From Eucalyptus grandis (taxonomy: Eukaryota; Streptophyta; Magnoliopsida; Myrtales; Myrtaceae), in assembly GCF_016545825.1 (NCBI RefSeq), contig NC_052613.1, forward strand, positions 34,732,844-34,796,843: a stretch of 64,000 bases of DNA, given 5' to 3'. The notes below the pieces were generated by a model, which saw nothing but the letters and a program-made list of their open reading frames with translations, searched no databases and was not told the origin of the DNA. The first letter of the stretch is position 1. Every line of letters starts with the position of its first letter. The position numbers were made by a program, and so were the translations under genes. Below, one piece after another: positions 11,101-22,184 of the stretch.

Positions 11101-11469
11101 AAGCCAACCTTAGTTACGAACTCTGCAATGTTTGTTGAATTTGTAGCGTGTTACGGTGCTTTAACTCAGGTTGTTTGGCTAAGAAATTTGATCTCGGAAT
11201 GTTACCATTTTTTTTTATCTAGTATCAACCCATTTGATGGTAAAAAAGATCTTTTATGAGTTGTGGACCCTATTGCTAGACTTATGGTGATTTACTGTGA
11301 CAACAAAAGAGCCGTGTTTTATTCTAAGAATGACAAGATCAACAATGCATCTAAACACATGGAAATCAAATATTATATTGTTAAGGATTTGGTCAAAATT
11401 GGAGACATTGTGATTGAGAATATCATAACTAAGTCTATGTTGGCCGATCTTCTAATAAAAGGTTTATGA
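8164..11469 (+). pseudogene. Decayed Ty1/Copia gag-pol
   Basis: Fragments in all plus frames follow Copia order. A gag piece (VREFILKMNHIQYRLKTHN) lies at 8164-8310 and a pre-integrase piece at 8395-8620. Integrase core pieces (ITFIDDLSHYCYVYLI) lie at about 8889-9100. The integrase C-terminal region is at 9360-9600 (ELWIGRKPSLNHF, YFIGYPNHSKWYMFYCP). Reverse transcriptase spans about 9980-10990 (GCKWIFIIKK, KIAFLNGDLDEEVYM, and a degraded YEDN in place of YVDD). RNase H ends at 11469 (CDNKRAVFYSK, SKHMEIKYYIVKDLV, TKSMLADLLIKGL). Many stop codons and frameshifts interrupt it, and it cannot encode a working polyprotein. Confidence 0.85.
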
Positions 11470-12192
11470 CCTATTTATTTAAGAAACATGTAAAGAATAT
11501 GAGTGTTTTAGATTCTTTTAATCTATTTTGTTAGTGGGAGCTATATATAATTTGCTTTTATGAATATTGTTTTTTATATGCAAATTGATAATTCTTTTAT
11601 GATCTTTATTAGAGCATTTACTTTTGATGATTATCAATGTTGACTTTATTGTTATTACTATCATTTCTCTTGTCGAATGAGAAATGGAAGTATAAAATAG
11701 TATCTTTAAACATATGTTTAGTTTATAGACGATTGGATGTCACTAATTTTGAGACCTCATGTTAAATTGTGACATAGTTGTGCAATTTCATGTTGTTTAG
11801 AAATTGAACTAAGGCAATTTGTGTTGTTTTAGAAATTGCGCTAACGTAGTTTCATGTCGTCGAGAAATTGCATTAAGAACCAATAAGAAATAGTGTATTT
11901 TTTATCACATGTTAGCACTATTTCTTACTACACTTCTAGGCCTATGATCCATGAAAATTAATACTTATTATATGTGATTATGGAAAATCATGTGTAGTGA
12001 TATTTTCTTAACACCTTGATCGTCATAGTCCTATATTGAGATTATATAGGATGGGGTTGGTCCTAAGATGCCGTTATTGGAATATTATTTTTTCAAAATT
12101 ATGATTACATAAAACAAATTTTCAGTTATTAACTTGAGAGTGCCATTTTTAAAATAAAATCGTTTTAAAAAAAAAGTTAATTAATGTACTCC

Positions 12193-12203
12193 AAGTGGGA
12201 GAA
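12193..12203 (+). other. Copia polypurine tract
   Basis: AAGTGGGAGAA stands immediately before TGTTGGAA, the usual plant Copia arrangement of polypurine tract and 3' LTR start. Confidence 0.75.
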
Positions 12204-12660
12204 TGTTGGAAATTTCCTAAATATGAGCTTATATTAATTAATTGATTTTTTATTTAAAAATGATCGAGTTAATGGATATTCTAATATATGTTGAACCATT
12301 TACTGATCTTGTTGAATTGAGTTTTGGCATTTATCAATAATGGGCTCAGTTGAGTAGCAAAATATAGGCAATTAATTGTGTTTAACTGAAACCCATGATG
12401 AGAGGGGCCTAGTTGGCACACTAGTAATTAACATTTGTTAGGTCTCCTCTTTAGCCTATAAAATGATAGGTTATATCTATCAATTGTTTTATCACATGGA
12501 AAGCTGGTATACTGAAATAGGTTATAGAGAGGATGATCTAGCATTCCAATAAATCAATGATTCCCAATTAGACTGATCTATTTCCTTTTAGTACAGTAAT
12601 GTCTCAAATAGGTACAATCTAATTTCTCCATGCATATATTTTATGGTGTTCTACATTCAT
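12204..12660 (+). repeat. Copia 3' LTR, right edge uncertain
   Basis: It starts TGTTGGAAATTTCC after the polypurine tract and contains 'cctataaaatgatagg' near 12455 as a possible TATA box. The end near 'tctacattca' is a guess, because no matching 5' LTR was found upstream. Confidence 0.5.
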
Positions 12661-12984
12661 ATATTGATCTAATTTATTCTTAATTATTTGGTTGTTTATA
12701 TTGATTAATCTTGATATTCATGATTTTAATATCAGCTATCCCAAATTGCACACCGATGTAGGAAGATGGCCAAGCACATGTATAGGGAAGAATTTCTCGA
12801 ACACAAGCACCGCCAGATAAACATGGCCAATTAAAAATCCAAATTCCTTGGAAAAAGAAGTTGAAAGTTGGTATACTAGACCAATTTTCAGGATGTATCA
12901 AGAGATGTTTGATCAATCACCTATAACAAGCAATCGACAAGGCATAGCAACTCTTCATGAGTTTATGTTGACTATATAAGGCGG

Positions 12985-13362
12985 CACGAAAATAGACACT
13001 ATCAAGTTTGATCCCTCCAATTAGACATTAGCATGTTGTCCTAGAAGTTTGAGTTGGTCGGTAACTTACGTTTTCATTCTTTGAAAGTACTCTACTCTTA
13101 GAATATCTTCAAGATACGATCTTGCTACTAATTGACCCCATGGGTGAAATCAGCCAAAGACAACCTGCTGGTGACACATAATACTACATGTGACAGAGGT
13201 CCAGTCGATTCATTTACTAGTGTGTTTATGCAAAATGCTTTGCATGTCACACATAGATGTGGAACTAAGAAGAAAGAGAAAATAGCTTTGAAATCCATAG
13301 ATTTGGCTGGTGTAAGTTGCAAAGGCTCCAAGAATGGAAGGAATCACAATCGCTCCTAATGA
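12985..13362 (+). pseudogene. FAR1-related (FRS) C-terminal relic, copy 1
   Basis: Read with stops ignored, the plus strand gives KFELVGNLRFHSLKVLYS, then NIFKIRSCY and VKSAKD. From 13132 an open stretch contains CDRGPVDSFTSVFMQNALHV and GTKKKEKIALKSIDLAG. This matches the SWIM zinc-finger tail and following region of FAR1/FHY3-related proteins, transcription factors descended from Mutator transposases. Stops lie inside the SWIM region and at least one zinc-binding Cys is lost. It resembles the relics at 31105-31430 and 46037-46753, which lie on the other strand. Confidence 0.6.
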
Positions 13363-13654
13363 TAGAGACTGTAAAGATAATATTGGTCATGCTATTTATA
13401 TCAATAAATGTAGTTTGTTTAAAAAATAACAGAGAGAAATAATTTTTTTTTAAAAATAGGGATAGAAATTGAATTTAGAATCCCGAACTATGCACTAACA
13501 GAACTTTGAGCACTCCATTCATTGACTGGGCTCACAGTCCTCTACTGGCTCTTATAATGTTCAGAAATATCATAAACTCACTCAGAAAAAAACACACTTT
13601 ATTTTCTACATTAGAGGCACCCTCCACAAATGTTGCTAAGGAGAACATCTTTCA

Positions 13655-14143
13655 CTCTAGCTAAAGTGAGAGTATCTCATGGCTATTTATAGCCCCAAAA
13701 GGAAGATGGACATACCTCCTAGATGATTCTAGAACACACTTATCTCAATATGGATGTAAATTATAATTTATTCTCAAAATAAACGGGAACGTCATTCAAT
13801 TTTTGTGCTTTGTCATGAGATGTGTGCTTTGTTGCGAGATATGTGTATGAAGTGGTAGTTAAAACATTTTGTTTAGTTCATGTATATTTTTTAGAACTTC
13901 AATAGAGCAGTATTGCTGACGGTTCATGAACTTTTACGATACAAGCTTGCTCATAGCAAAATATAGCAATTAGTCGATCAATCAATATCTACACGAAAAA
14001 CTGTATTATCCAAGCTCCCTTTAATGAAAGGCCCTTGCCCGCCTCCTATTGGTCGGGACACAAGACCTTCTTTTTCTTTTTTTAATCTCAAGACTAGACT
14101 TCGAGAATCAATCAATCAACAAATCCGTAGCGCATGTGATTTC
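13655..14143. repeat. Dispersed repeat, second copy (uninterrupted)
   Basis: This locus joins what appears at 181-250 and 3405-3811 into one continuous unit. It therefore probably represents the arrangement before insertions separated the first copy. Confidence 0.65.
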
Positions 14144-14978
14144 GTGGAGAGATGGACATCCCAAGGGTCAATATTTCCAAGAAATACTTCACTTAAGTGC
14201 CATTTTAAAAAAAAAAATAGATACTTAAGTACCAACTCCAACAAGACTTGCCGTTATTAATAATATTGGTCTATGTGACTTGCCAAAATATCCACTTTGC
14301 AATTCTTGTCCAAAAACAATGTCAGTTTGCCCCTTTAATTTGATTTTTTTTTTAAAATATAGATACTAATTAATTTTTTTTTAAAAGGCAGCAAATTAGC
14401 GAGCACCTCCATGGCCCTCACTACCATTGCCCCACCATCGTTGGAAGGGACCTGCAACGGTGGGGGTGAGGATTCGACCCGGCCCTAGCTAGCGGCAGCC
14501 CTTGGTCCACTCTAGGCGAGGGCCGGCGACCCTCACCCCAAATCTGGGCGAGGGCATGTAGGCCCTTGCCTGCAGTTCTCCAGAGTTGCCAGCCACTAGC
14601 TAAGGCCTGGCGACCCCGACCAACCCTTGTCCTATTGTTGTTGGCCCTTTTTGGCAATGGTGGGGTAGCCATAGCGATGGCCGTGGATGCACTCACCGAT
14701 TGGTTGCCTTTTTTTAAATTTAATTTAATTCATATTTATATTTATATTAAAAATCAAATTTGAGGGCAAACCGACGTCTTTTTGGATCGAGGATTACTTA
14801 GTAGACATTCCGGCAAGTCACATAGGCCAATTTTATTAATGAAATAACCCACATAGGATTTCTGGCAAGTTTTGTCAGAGTTGGCATTTAAGGCGAGTGT
14901 ACATTTTAGAATTTTTGGCACTTATGTGTTCACTCATGCTAAGTTTTAGCACTTAGGATGTCATTCCCTCTAGGATGA
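14144..14978. mobile_element. Inverted-repeat MITE with 'gtcacatagg' termini and GC-rich core
   Basis: Left arm phrases (taagtaccaactccaacaag, ggtctatgtgacttgcc) recur inverted at about 14800-14975. The arms are about 180 bp. A GC-rich GGCGAGGG-type core lies at about 14405-14695. No transposase is present, and the exact ends are uncertain by several bases. Confidence 0.6.
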
Positions 14979-15194
14979 GTTACGGGCTCGATCAAAACCA
15001 AAAAAAAAAAAAAAAAGTAATTGCTGGCAGGAAGTCAACTAGCTAACTAAATAGGTTGCTGCCAAAAAAACAAAAAACAAAATAGGTCAATTGGTCTAAA
15101 TGCGATAAAACCAGAGTTGAAAGTCCAGAAATTTAATTATCTATGGGGAAAGATTAGCATCCTGCGACGTCTGTGGAAGGTTAGTACCCTCAAG

Positions 15195-16351
15195 TAGGGA
15201 TGTGCATGGGAATTGAGAATTGCTCAGATCGCTTGGAACTCTTGACCAAATCAACCCATAACCGGTGGTTCCTAAGGGAAATGGTTCGATTCCTAGTTCT
15301 GATTTATTGGAACTGATAAGTATCTGTCTAATCGGTTCCATGTATGAAACCGCATGTTGACCCATCTAGACCGGACTGGTAAATATCGTGCATTTGTATT
15401 TTTGGTATTTCATCACAAAGAGTATACCATTGTGCATCAAATTCTCTGGTGATATGTCAAATGTGGGAATTGAGATGAGCACAAGATAATAATTGACCGA
15501 GAATAAATAAAAATTCAGTGATGGACATCCTTGCACAAGCAATGGGTGGCTGGCGATTTGATTGCATTCGATTATCTACATAAGTTTGAGAAAGTGCAAC
15601 AAATATGGTCAAAAGATGTTTGAATGGACAGAATTTTGAGGAAAGTATTGTGAATGGGCTAGAGAGATATTTGAATGGAGAGATTTCAATAGATGGATTT
15701 GGGAACAATTTTGATAGGAAAGATTGGTGGCAAGCGTTAATCGGTCAACACCAAAAAAGGGAAAGAAAGAATTTTTCTTTCCAACTTGCAAAGACAAAAT
15801 CGCAATTGACGCAACAATGGAAGGGGGATTCTGATGGACAAAAATCAAGCTGGAAAGTTCGTATCCAACGGTACAGCTTGGGAGATCTTCTCACCCTCAA
15901 TCCCGGTTCCAATTCCTCTCTGAATTGTCGGGAGGGGGAAGGCAGCGAATGCCGGTGTTGTCAGACTTGCGTAGTCGAGATTAGGTACGTCGGGAAGAAC
16001 TAGGCTAATGCCACCTGATCCACAATAACATTAGAAAATCGGCAAAGTGTTAGTCAATGATAACAAGTCTAATAATGCTGATGGAGGTCCACTGCTAACT
16101 ATCACGGTGGAGCACTAAAAAGTCGTTGGGTTTGCTATAGATGACTCGGCCAGGTAGGGACTTTGTGTGAAGCTCGGTAGGAATGATTTCATGGACCCAC
16201 TCAGGAACTAGACTAGACCGGCGATTCAATTCTTTGGTGGATCCATAGAATCAACAGGAGGTTCTCAGTTCCAATTTTTTAAAACCGATTTTTAACAGAT
16301 GGTTCTTGATTCTAGGACATAAATTGCCTATCTAGACCATGTTCATTCCTA
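15195..16351. mobile_element. hAT-like non-autonomous element with 8-bp duplication
   Basis: The left end is TAGGGATGTGCATGG and the right end is the complement of TAGGAATGAACATGG. Flanks ccctCaag (15187-15194) and cccttaag (16352-16359) form an 8-bp duplication with one mismatch. A 'ggttcc' composition is seen near both ends. An internal open frame at 15605-16003 (132 codons, ATG start) has no recognisable domain and probably is not a gene. Confidence 0.65.
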
Positions 16352-16664
16352 CCCTTAAGTGTCTTAACACAACATGATTGTGCCCAACGTAACAAGATAT
16401 GGTGGCATGATATACAGGTAAAAATCATGCTGTGCGGCTGGGGCTTCTTCAAGCTCACGGCCATGGCTGCTCAAGGTTTTGCATTGGTGGAGACGTTAGA
16501 TTTTGTGGGTTTTGGTTTGGATTTGGTGCGGCTTTAGATTCTAACGTTGTTAAACTACATCAGCACAATTCCAACGATATCAGTGCCAGGTTAGAAATTC
16601 CATCACCAGCTCAACCGGGGATGACCCGTGACATTTTATAAAAAGTATAGGGACGGTTTAGAAT

Positions 16665-17080
16665 ATATATTTAAAAAAAAAAAAAAAGCAGAAAGATATC
16701 TTTTGATTTTTGGACTAGAGTATAGAGCCTAATGGTAACATTTCCACTTAACAAAAACAGAGTGATATGCATCCTGCCCTATCTTGGACAGAGCATTCTC
16801 CCCTACTTGGACAGACCACCTGTCTTGCACGATTCTTTGATATGCGCAGTTGTCACATCTCCTTTGGTAGTATTAGCAAAGGTTTTTATCGTATCAATCA
16901 AATACTCGAGCAATTATTACTACTACTCATGGTCGACCCAGCGTGAACATACAATCTCCAACAAAATCAACTGTACCATCCTCTGTTTCACGCCCATTTT
17001 CCTGAGTTTACTACACCCGAAGTATGGTGGGGACAGCGCTTCTCCGCATAGTACACACCCCGACTCATTTAGGCCTCCGT
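16665..17080. repeat. Anonymous duplicated segment, copy 1
   Basis: It matches 25265-25880 in patches, including 'cttttgatttttggacta.agtatag', 'gatatgc.cagttgt' and 'gaagtatggt.gggg'. Possible minus-strand coding remnants are too broken to identify. It lies just downstream of the PPR gene. Confidence 0.5.
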
Positions 17081-17534
17081 TAGGGGATGCCCGACTCTAT
17101 TGTAAATTTTTTGAGCACACTGATAAATCTGATGTGTCGGAATTCTTGTTGGATGAATTATGACTTATTTATTGAAAATCACCCTTGCAGTCAATTACTT
17201 TAGTGTGCAAATCAAATCTATGGGTTGGCATTATCATGACACTAATAATCCCCACAAGTTCGGACCTCATCAGCACGAAGCTTGGCATTTATTGTCTCTG
17301 TAGCATTTGGTGTCCCTGTAGTGTTAGTCTCCAGAAAGAGAGGCAGAACCAAGGACCATCCCAAAGTTCCAACGATTCTCCATAAAGTTGTTATCTTCAT
17401 GTTAATTCTGTGACCTGATAAGCAGCATAGACAAGTCTTGTACTGAGTGCTTATTCAAGAGCGGACGTCCAAAAAGGTCACAGATGCTACTAAGCCGAAC
17501 AGAGTCTCTGCCATTCGTGTCATCAGTAGGGCAT
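17081..17534. other. PPR 3' flank, nothing recognised
   Basis: No open frame, repeat arm or RNA gene is apparent. It probably contains the 3' untranslated region and end of the minus-strand PPR transcript. Confidence 0.3.
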
Positions 17535-19976
17535 TCACCAGTAGTCATTACAGGAACATTTCCCATTCTTGAAGTGATGAAAACGATTAGCATCTCGTAC
17601 AACAATCTCTCTCTGAACTATTTTTGAAATGTATTTTGTTACATTATGACAATCGTTGCACACACGCAGGTTCTTGATGATCCGAATCAAGCTTCCGGCT
17701 GGTGTACTTAAGAGCCCAAATGCAATAGCTAATCTCTCACTGTGACCCCAAAGCAACTTAACCTTTACTGATTCATCTACATCTCGAAGAATACAACTAG
17801 TATCAGGAACATAACCAGAAGCCTCAACTTCTGTTTTCAAATTGTCCAAGATCTCATCTATCTCCAACTGCTTTGGATGTGTACTGTCTCCAGCCAAAAA
17901 TGTTTGCAACCGGTTACCAGTTTCTATCAAACTGTATCCAGGGGTTTTTTTCAACCCACATTGCCTCATAAGTCGTCTAACATGATCCACCTTATCCCAT
18001 TGTCTTGCTACAGCATATATATTTGAAAGCACTACGTAAACACCTGGATTGGCGACACCAAGACAAAGCAATTTGTCTGCAGTCTTTACACCTAAATTGA
18101 TGTTCTTGTGAGTCCGACAACCATTTAGCAGAGCTTCAAGAGAAGCACTGCTTGAGTTGAAAGGCATTTCTTCAATTAAAGCCTCTGCTTCTTCAAGACG
18201 GCCTGCTTGACTAAGAAGGTCCACAAAGCAAGCATAGAGCTTCTCACTTTGTCTAATGTTGTGGTCTTTCTGCATGCTGTGAAATAGTCCAACTCCTTCT
18301 TCCACCAAGCCTGAATGATTGCAAGCAGTTAGAAGAGAAACAAAAGTGCTTTCGTTAGGTGAGACTCCTTCCTCTTTCATTTGGTGAAAGGCAGCAAGAG
18401 CTCGATCCCCAAAACCATGCATACCGTAACTACCTATTAAGGAATTCCATAATACAACATCTTTTTCACTATCTAGTGAATAATGAATAACTCTATCTGC
18501 ATATTCAACCTTTCCGCATTTAGCATACATATCAATAAGTGCCGTCATGTTCACAGCACTCAAAGCATAGCCAATACGTAGTAGGTGAGCATGGATGCTC
18601 TTCCCCTTCTTCAAAGATCCCAAGTGGGCACAGCAATGGACTAAGCTAACCAGAGTAATGGAATTGGCAGCGACTCCCTCCTGTTGCATATCAGAAAATA
18701 ATCTCAAGGCTTCCTCGGCATGCCCATTTTGTGCCAACCCAACAAGCATTGCTGTCCATGTTATCACGTTCTTGTTAGGTGTTCTGCTGAAGACTGACAA
18801 GGCCCAACTCAGGGCATCGCATTTTGAGTACAGGTCCACAAGAGCAGTGCACAAAATAACATCCAACTCAAGACCAGCTCTATAAATAAAACCATGGAGC
18901 ATCTTTCCACTTTCAAAATTTTCTGTTAGAGCACAACCATGTATGAGGCTGACCATGGTCCCTGAATCGAACCTGCAATGATTCTTAAGTAGTTGAGAGA
19001 AAAGTTCAAAAGCTTCATGCACAAAACCACTTTGGACATATCCAGAGATCATGGCATTCCAAGACACCAAATTTCTCATTGTCATACCATCAAATACTCG
19101 ACGAGCATTCACAACATCACCCAACTTAGCATACATATTAACCAGAGACGTAAGAACCAAAACATCGTCACCCATCTCCAAGCACAGTACAAACCCATGA
19201 ACCGATTTGCCTAGATCCAAATTCCCAACTCCCTCGCAGGCTTGGATTATGCTTGTCATCGTCACGGGAGTAGGCCTAACGCCATTTTTACACATCTCAA
19301 AGAATAAAGTGAAAGCATCATTAAACTGTCTTGCCTGCACATACCCGCCAATCGTTGAATTCCAACATACAACATCTCTCTCACGGAGACCATCAAAAAT
19401 CATTCTTGCTTCTTTTACCTTCCCAAACTTCATCAGAAAATTTACCATCGAACTCGCGAGAAACTGATTTCTCTGAATTCCCTTGTCAACGGCAATGTTT
19501 ATTATACCCATGCCCCTTTCGTAATCAGACACCATCGAGCAAGCCTTCAGTGCGAAATTGCAAGCTCGGCCATCAATCTCCAAATCACGGGACCTCATCA
19601 ATTCGAAAAAAGCAATGGCCTCATCGTACAGCTCACGTCTCATATACCCAACGAGCAAAGCCACGCATATCGACGCTTCCGGGTGGGGAATTTGATCGAA
19701 CACCTTGCGTGCATAATCAAGGCAACCAAAATCGCGATACACACAGACAAGCACAGTAGCCAAACGGTGCTCGCTGCAAATGTCATTGACAACAATCTGA
19801 GCATGGACGGACTTGACTCCGACAACGCCCTGCGAGACCTCCCGCAGAAGACACGAGAAACGACTGGAGGGAGCATCTCCGAGGGAAGGGGAACGGGATG
19901 AGAACGTGGAAGAAGAGGAAACTCTGGAGGGTATCTTCCGAGCGAGACAAAAGCTTTGGAAAAATGGCGGTAACAT
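17535..19976 (-). CDS. PLS-class pentatricopeptide repeat protein with DYW domain
   Basis: This single-exon gene encodes 813 residues. Tandem 31-36 residue PPR motifs fill roughly residues 60-620, with typical pieces such as DVVCWNSTIGGYVQ, NLVSWNAMISGYVQ and NVITWTAMLVGLAQNG. E motifs follow, and a DYW domain covers about residues 721-813. HSE (745-747) and CNDCH (Cys773, Cys776, His777) are intact, as is the terminal DYW. DYW proteins perform C-to-U editing of organelle transcripts, with the domain acting as a zinc-dependent cytidine deaminase. The N-terminus is rich in Ser and Arg, as in organelle transit peptides. The open frame extends 18 codons further upstream, but only from a TTG lying in a MITE, so the ATG at 19976 is the likely start. 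The target transcript cannot be read from the sequence. Confidence 0.93.
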   Translation of the reverse strand: MLPPFFQSFCLARKIPSRVSSSSTFSSRSPSLGDAPSSRFSCLLREVSQGVVGVKSVHAQIVVNDICSEHRLATVLVCVYRDFGCLDYARKVFDQIPHPEASICVALLVGYMRRELYDEAIAFFELMRSRDLEIDGRACNFALKACSMVSDYERGMGIINIAVDKGIQRNQFLASSMVNFLMKFGKVKEARMIFDGLRERDVVCWNSTIGGYVQARQFNDAFTLFFEMCKNGVRPTPVTMTSIIQACEGVGNLDLGKSVHGFVLCLEMGDDVLVLTSLVNMYAKLGDVVNARRVFDGMTMRNLVSWNAMISGYVQSGFVHEAFELFSQLLKNHCRFDSGTMVSLIHGCALTENFESGKMLHGFIYRAGLELDVILCTALVDLYSKCDALSWALSVFSRTPNKNVITWTAMLVGLAQNGHAEEALRLFSDMQQEGVAANSITLVSLVHCCAHLGSLKKGKSIHAHLLRIGYALSAVNMTALIDMYAKCGKVEYADRVIHYSLDSEKDVVLWNSLIGSYGMHGFGDRALAAFHQMKEEGVSPNESTFVSLLTACNHSGLVEEGVGLFHSMQKDHNIRQSEKLYACFVDLLSQAGRLEEAEALIEEMPFNSSSASLEALLNGCRTHKNINLGVKTADKLLCLGVANPGVYVVLSNIYAVARQWDKVDHVRRLMRQCGLKKTPGYSLIETGNRLQTFLAGDSTHPKQLEIDEILDNLKTEVEASGYVPDTSCILRDVDESVKVKLLWGHSERLAIAFGLLSTPAGSLIRIIKNLRVCNDCHNVTKYISKIVQREIVVRDANRFHHFKNGKCSCNDYW

Positions 19977-19978
19977 TA

Positions 19979-20974
19979 AGGCTCCACTTGTTTTATGAAA
20001 AATACAGCGTTTCGAAAAAATATTTTCCAAACAGTTATTTTTCAGAAAAATGTCATTATTTTCCTATGTTTGTCTGAAACCTGAAAATAAATTGAAAAGT
20101 ATTTTCCATTGTCCAGTAAGAAAAATATTTTCCTCTACGTATTTTTTTGAATAATTTTATTATTATTTCATTTTTAATCAATTTTTTAAAATATATTTAA
20201 AAAAATCGATTTTTTTTTTTTTTTATTTTTTCGTTTTCTTTCTTTTATCTTATTCATCTTCTTTGGCCATTCATAGGCCACGCGACGGCCACCGACTAGC
20301 TGAAGGCTGGCTTCTGTTGGCTTGCCGATCTTGCGAGCGGCGAGCAGATCAACGAGAGGCAAGCTCGCGCTTGCCAACGTTTGGCCTCGCCAAATCAATG
20401 AGAAGCATGCCTCAAGCTTGCCACTCGCCGAGATCGGCAAGCGCTAGGGTCCGAGCACGAATGCGAGCCTCAAGCTTGTCGGCCTTTGGCCTAGCCACGG
20501 AGTTTGTGCTCGCCATTGGTTCACCAATCTGGCGGGCAGCGAGCGATGAGCTCAAGCTCGCCAGTGGTCGGCAAGCTAGACGAGGCCTAAGGCTGGCGAG
20601 TCTCAAGCTCGCCTGTGGCCAATCGCCGACCGTAGCCATGCCGACGATTGGCCAAAGAAAAGGTGGAAAAAAAAAGAAAAGAAAAAAAAAGAAAAAGTAA
20701 AAGAAAAAGAATTTAAAATTCAAATTATTTAAAAAGAAAACGAGAAAGAAGGTGGCTAATAGGTTATGAGAGGAGAGAGTGAGTAAGGAAAATGTTTTTC
20801 CCCAATTTGAAAAGTAGAAAGCATTTTCCCCTTTTTTAGAAGACTTTTTTTCCTTGGTGAAAAATGATTTCCACAACTAGTTCATTTTCCGTGAAATGAA
20901 TCTTGGAAAATTTGGAAAATGTTTTTTCAGAATTTTTTTTAAGAAATTTTTTTTCGTGAAAATGAACGAACCCT
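19979..20974. mobile_element. MITE with 'gaaaatattttcc' termini at the PPR start
   Basis: The left end 'aggctccacttgttttatga' and the right end 'cgtgaaaatgaacgaaccct' are imperfect inverted repeats. A very similar element lies at 34976-35818. Between AT-rich arms sits a GC-rich core at about 20265-20660 followed by an A/G tract. It lies immediately 5' of the PPR ATG on the minus strand, so it must supply the gene's leader and perhaps its promoter. Confidence 0.65.
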
Positions 20975-21437
20975 AAAAATAAGAAGAAGAAGAGAGGCAA
21001 TCAGTCACAATGTGGTCATTGGAAGATTGGCGCTTGTTTTGTCTGTGTAATCATCTCTTTAGAGAAGAGATTAGAGCTGTAGAGACATTTCACGATTGAT
21101 TTTGGGCTTATGTTTTGAACATGGGCATTTTGTTTTGTTCTCCTTTTTATTTTCAAATTGTTTAATCAGACTCGTGAACTATTTTTTGTGCAATTTAATC
21201 TTTAAAGTATTTAAAAAAAAAAAAAAAATCAAGTTGGTGCTTATTTTAAATTTAAAGCAGAGTCACTGACATGGACAAACACATAAGCATAAACGTCAAT
21301 GCTAATCTAATAAATTTGTGTTTGTAGGTAGCTTTTAAGTATTGCCTAGATAAAATGTTGGAAAGTTTTGAAGGAAAAAAAAATGAAGAGAGGGAAAAAG
21401 TGAGAAGACAAGGGAGGCTGTTGGGAGTGGTGTCAGC

Positions 21438-21816
21438 TATGGGTGTCAAAATGTTAAAAACTGAACCGAACCAAATTGAAAAATTCGGTTTTTTTCAGTT
21501 CGGTTCTCATTATTGAAAAATTCGGTTTTTTTCAGTTCGGTTCTCATTAAAAATCGAATTTTTTTTTATTAGTTCGGCTTTTATCGTTAACCGAACCGAA
21601 CCAAACCAATAAACCGATAAGAGTTTATTTCTTAGAAATACAATAGAAAAAAAATGAAAAAAAAATAAATGCAAAAACCAAAAACTAAAAGTTAAAAATA
21701 AAAAATCGAAAAATCGAACCAAACCGAACCGAAAATTCGGTTAGGTTTGTATTCGGTTCAGAAGTTTTTCTTAATAGTTCAAAAAATGGAACCGAACCGA
21801 ACCGTTGACACTTCTA
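21438..21816. mobile_element. hAT-like MITE, 'cggttcggtt' type
   Basis: The left end is TATGGGTGTCAA and the right end TTGACACTTCTA. Flanks gtgTcagc (21430-21437) and gtgCcagc (21817-21824) give an 8-bp duplication with one mismatch. Inside are many copies of 'aaccgaacc' and its complement, so the element can fold on itself. Confidence 0.65.
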
Positions 21817-22184
21817 GTGCCAGCAAGGGCCAAGATCTAGTTGGGATTGTACCACCGAGAAGCGTCACACGAAGTGAATTGCTTGACTTGTGGTTGCAGA
21901 CCCCACCACGATAGTGGGGTTCACATATCCTTGGTAATGCTTGGTTGGGTAGGGACTGTTGAACCCAAGTTGGATTTGGCTTGAGTTGCGTCATCTAGAC
22001 CTAACCGTTTTTTCCAAGTTTTCTGTTTTTAGGATTTATATTTATTATATCTCCAATAGTTTTGACAAAATCGAGAGAATATTCGAATAATTTATCCAAT
22101 GAAAAATTTACTATTTCATTATGAATAAACTAGTAATGAAATAAATATTATTGCAAACCAAATGCATTATACATATTTTCCGGG

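Noticed and set aside
15605..16003. 132-codon ATG frame as a gene
   Set aside because: It lies wholly inside an hAT-like element and shows no recognisable motif.
18595..19901. Plus-strand frames opposite the PPR gene
   Set aside because: They are antisense shadows of the strongly supported minus-strand PPR coding sequence.
19977..20030. 18-residue N-terminal extension of the PPR protein
   Set aside because: Its first codon is TTG and it lies in MITE sequence; the ATG at 19976 begins a plausible transit peptide.
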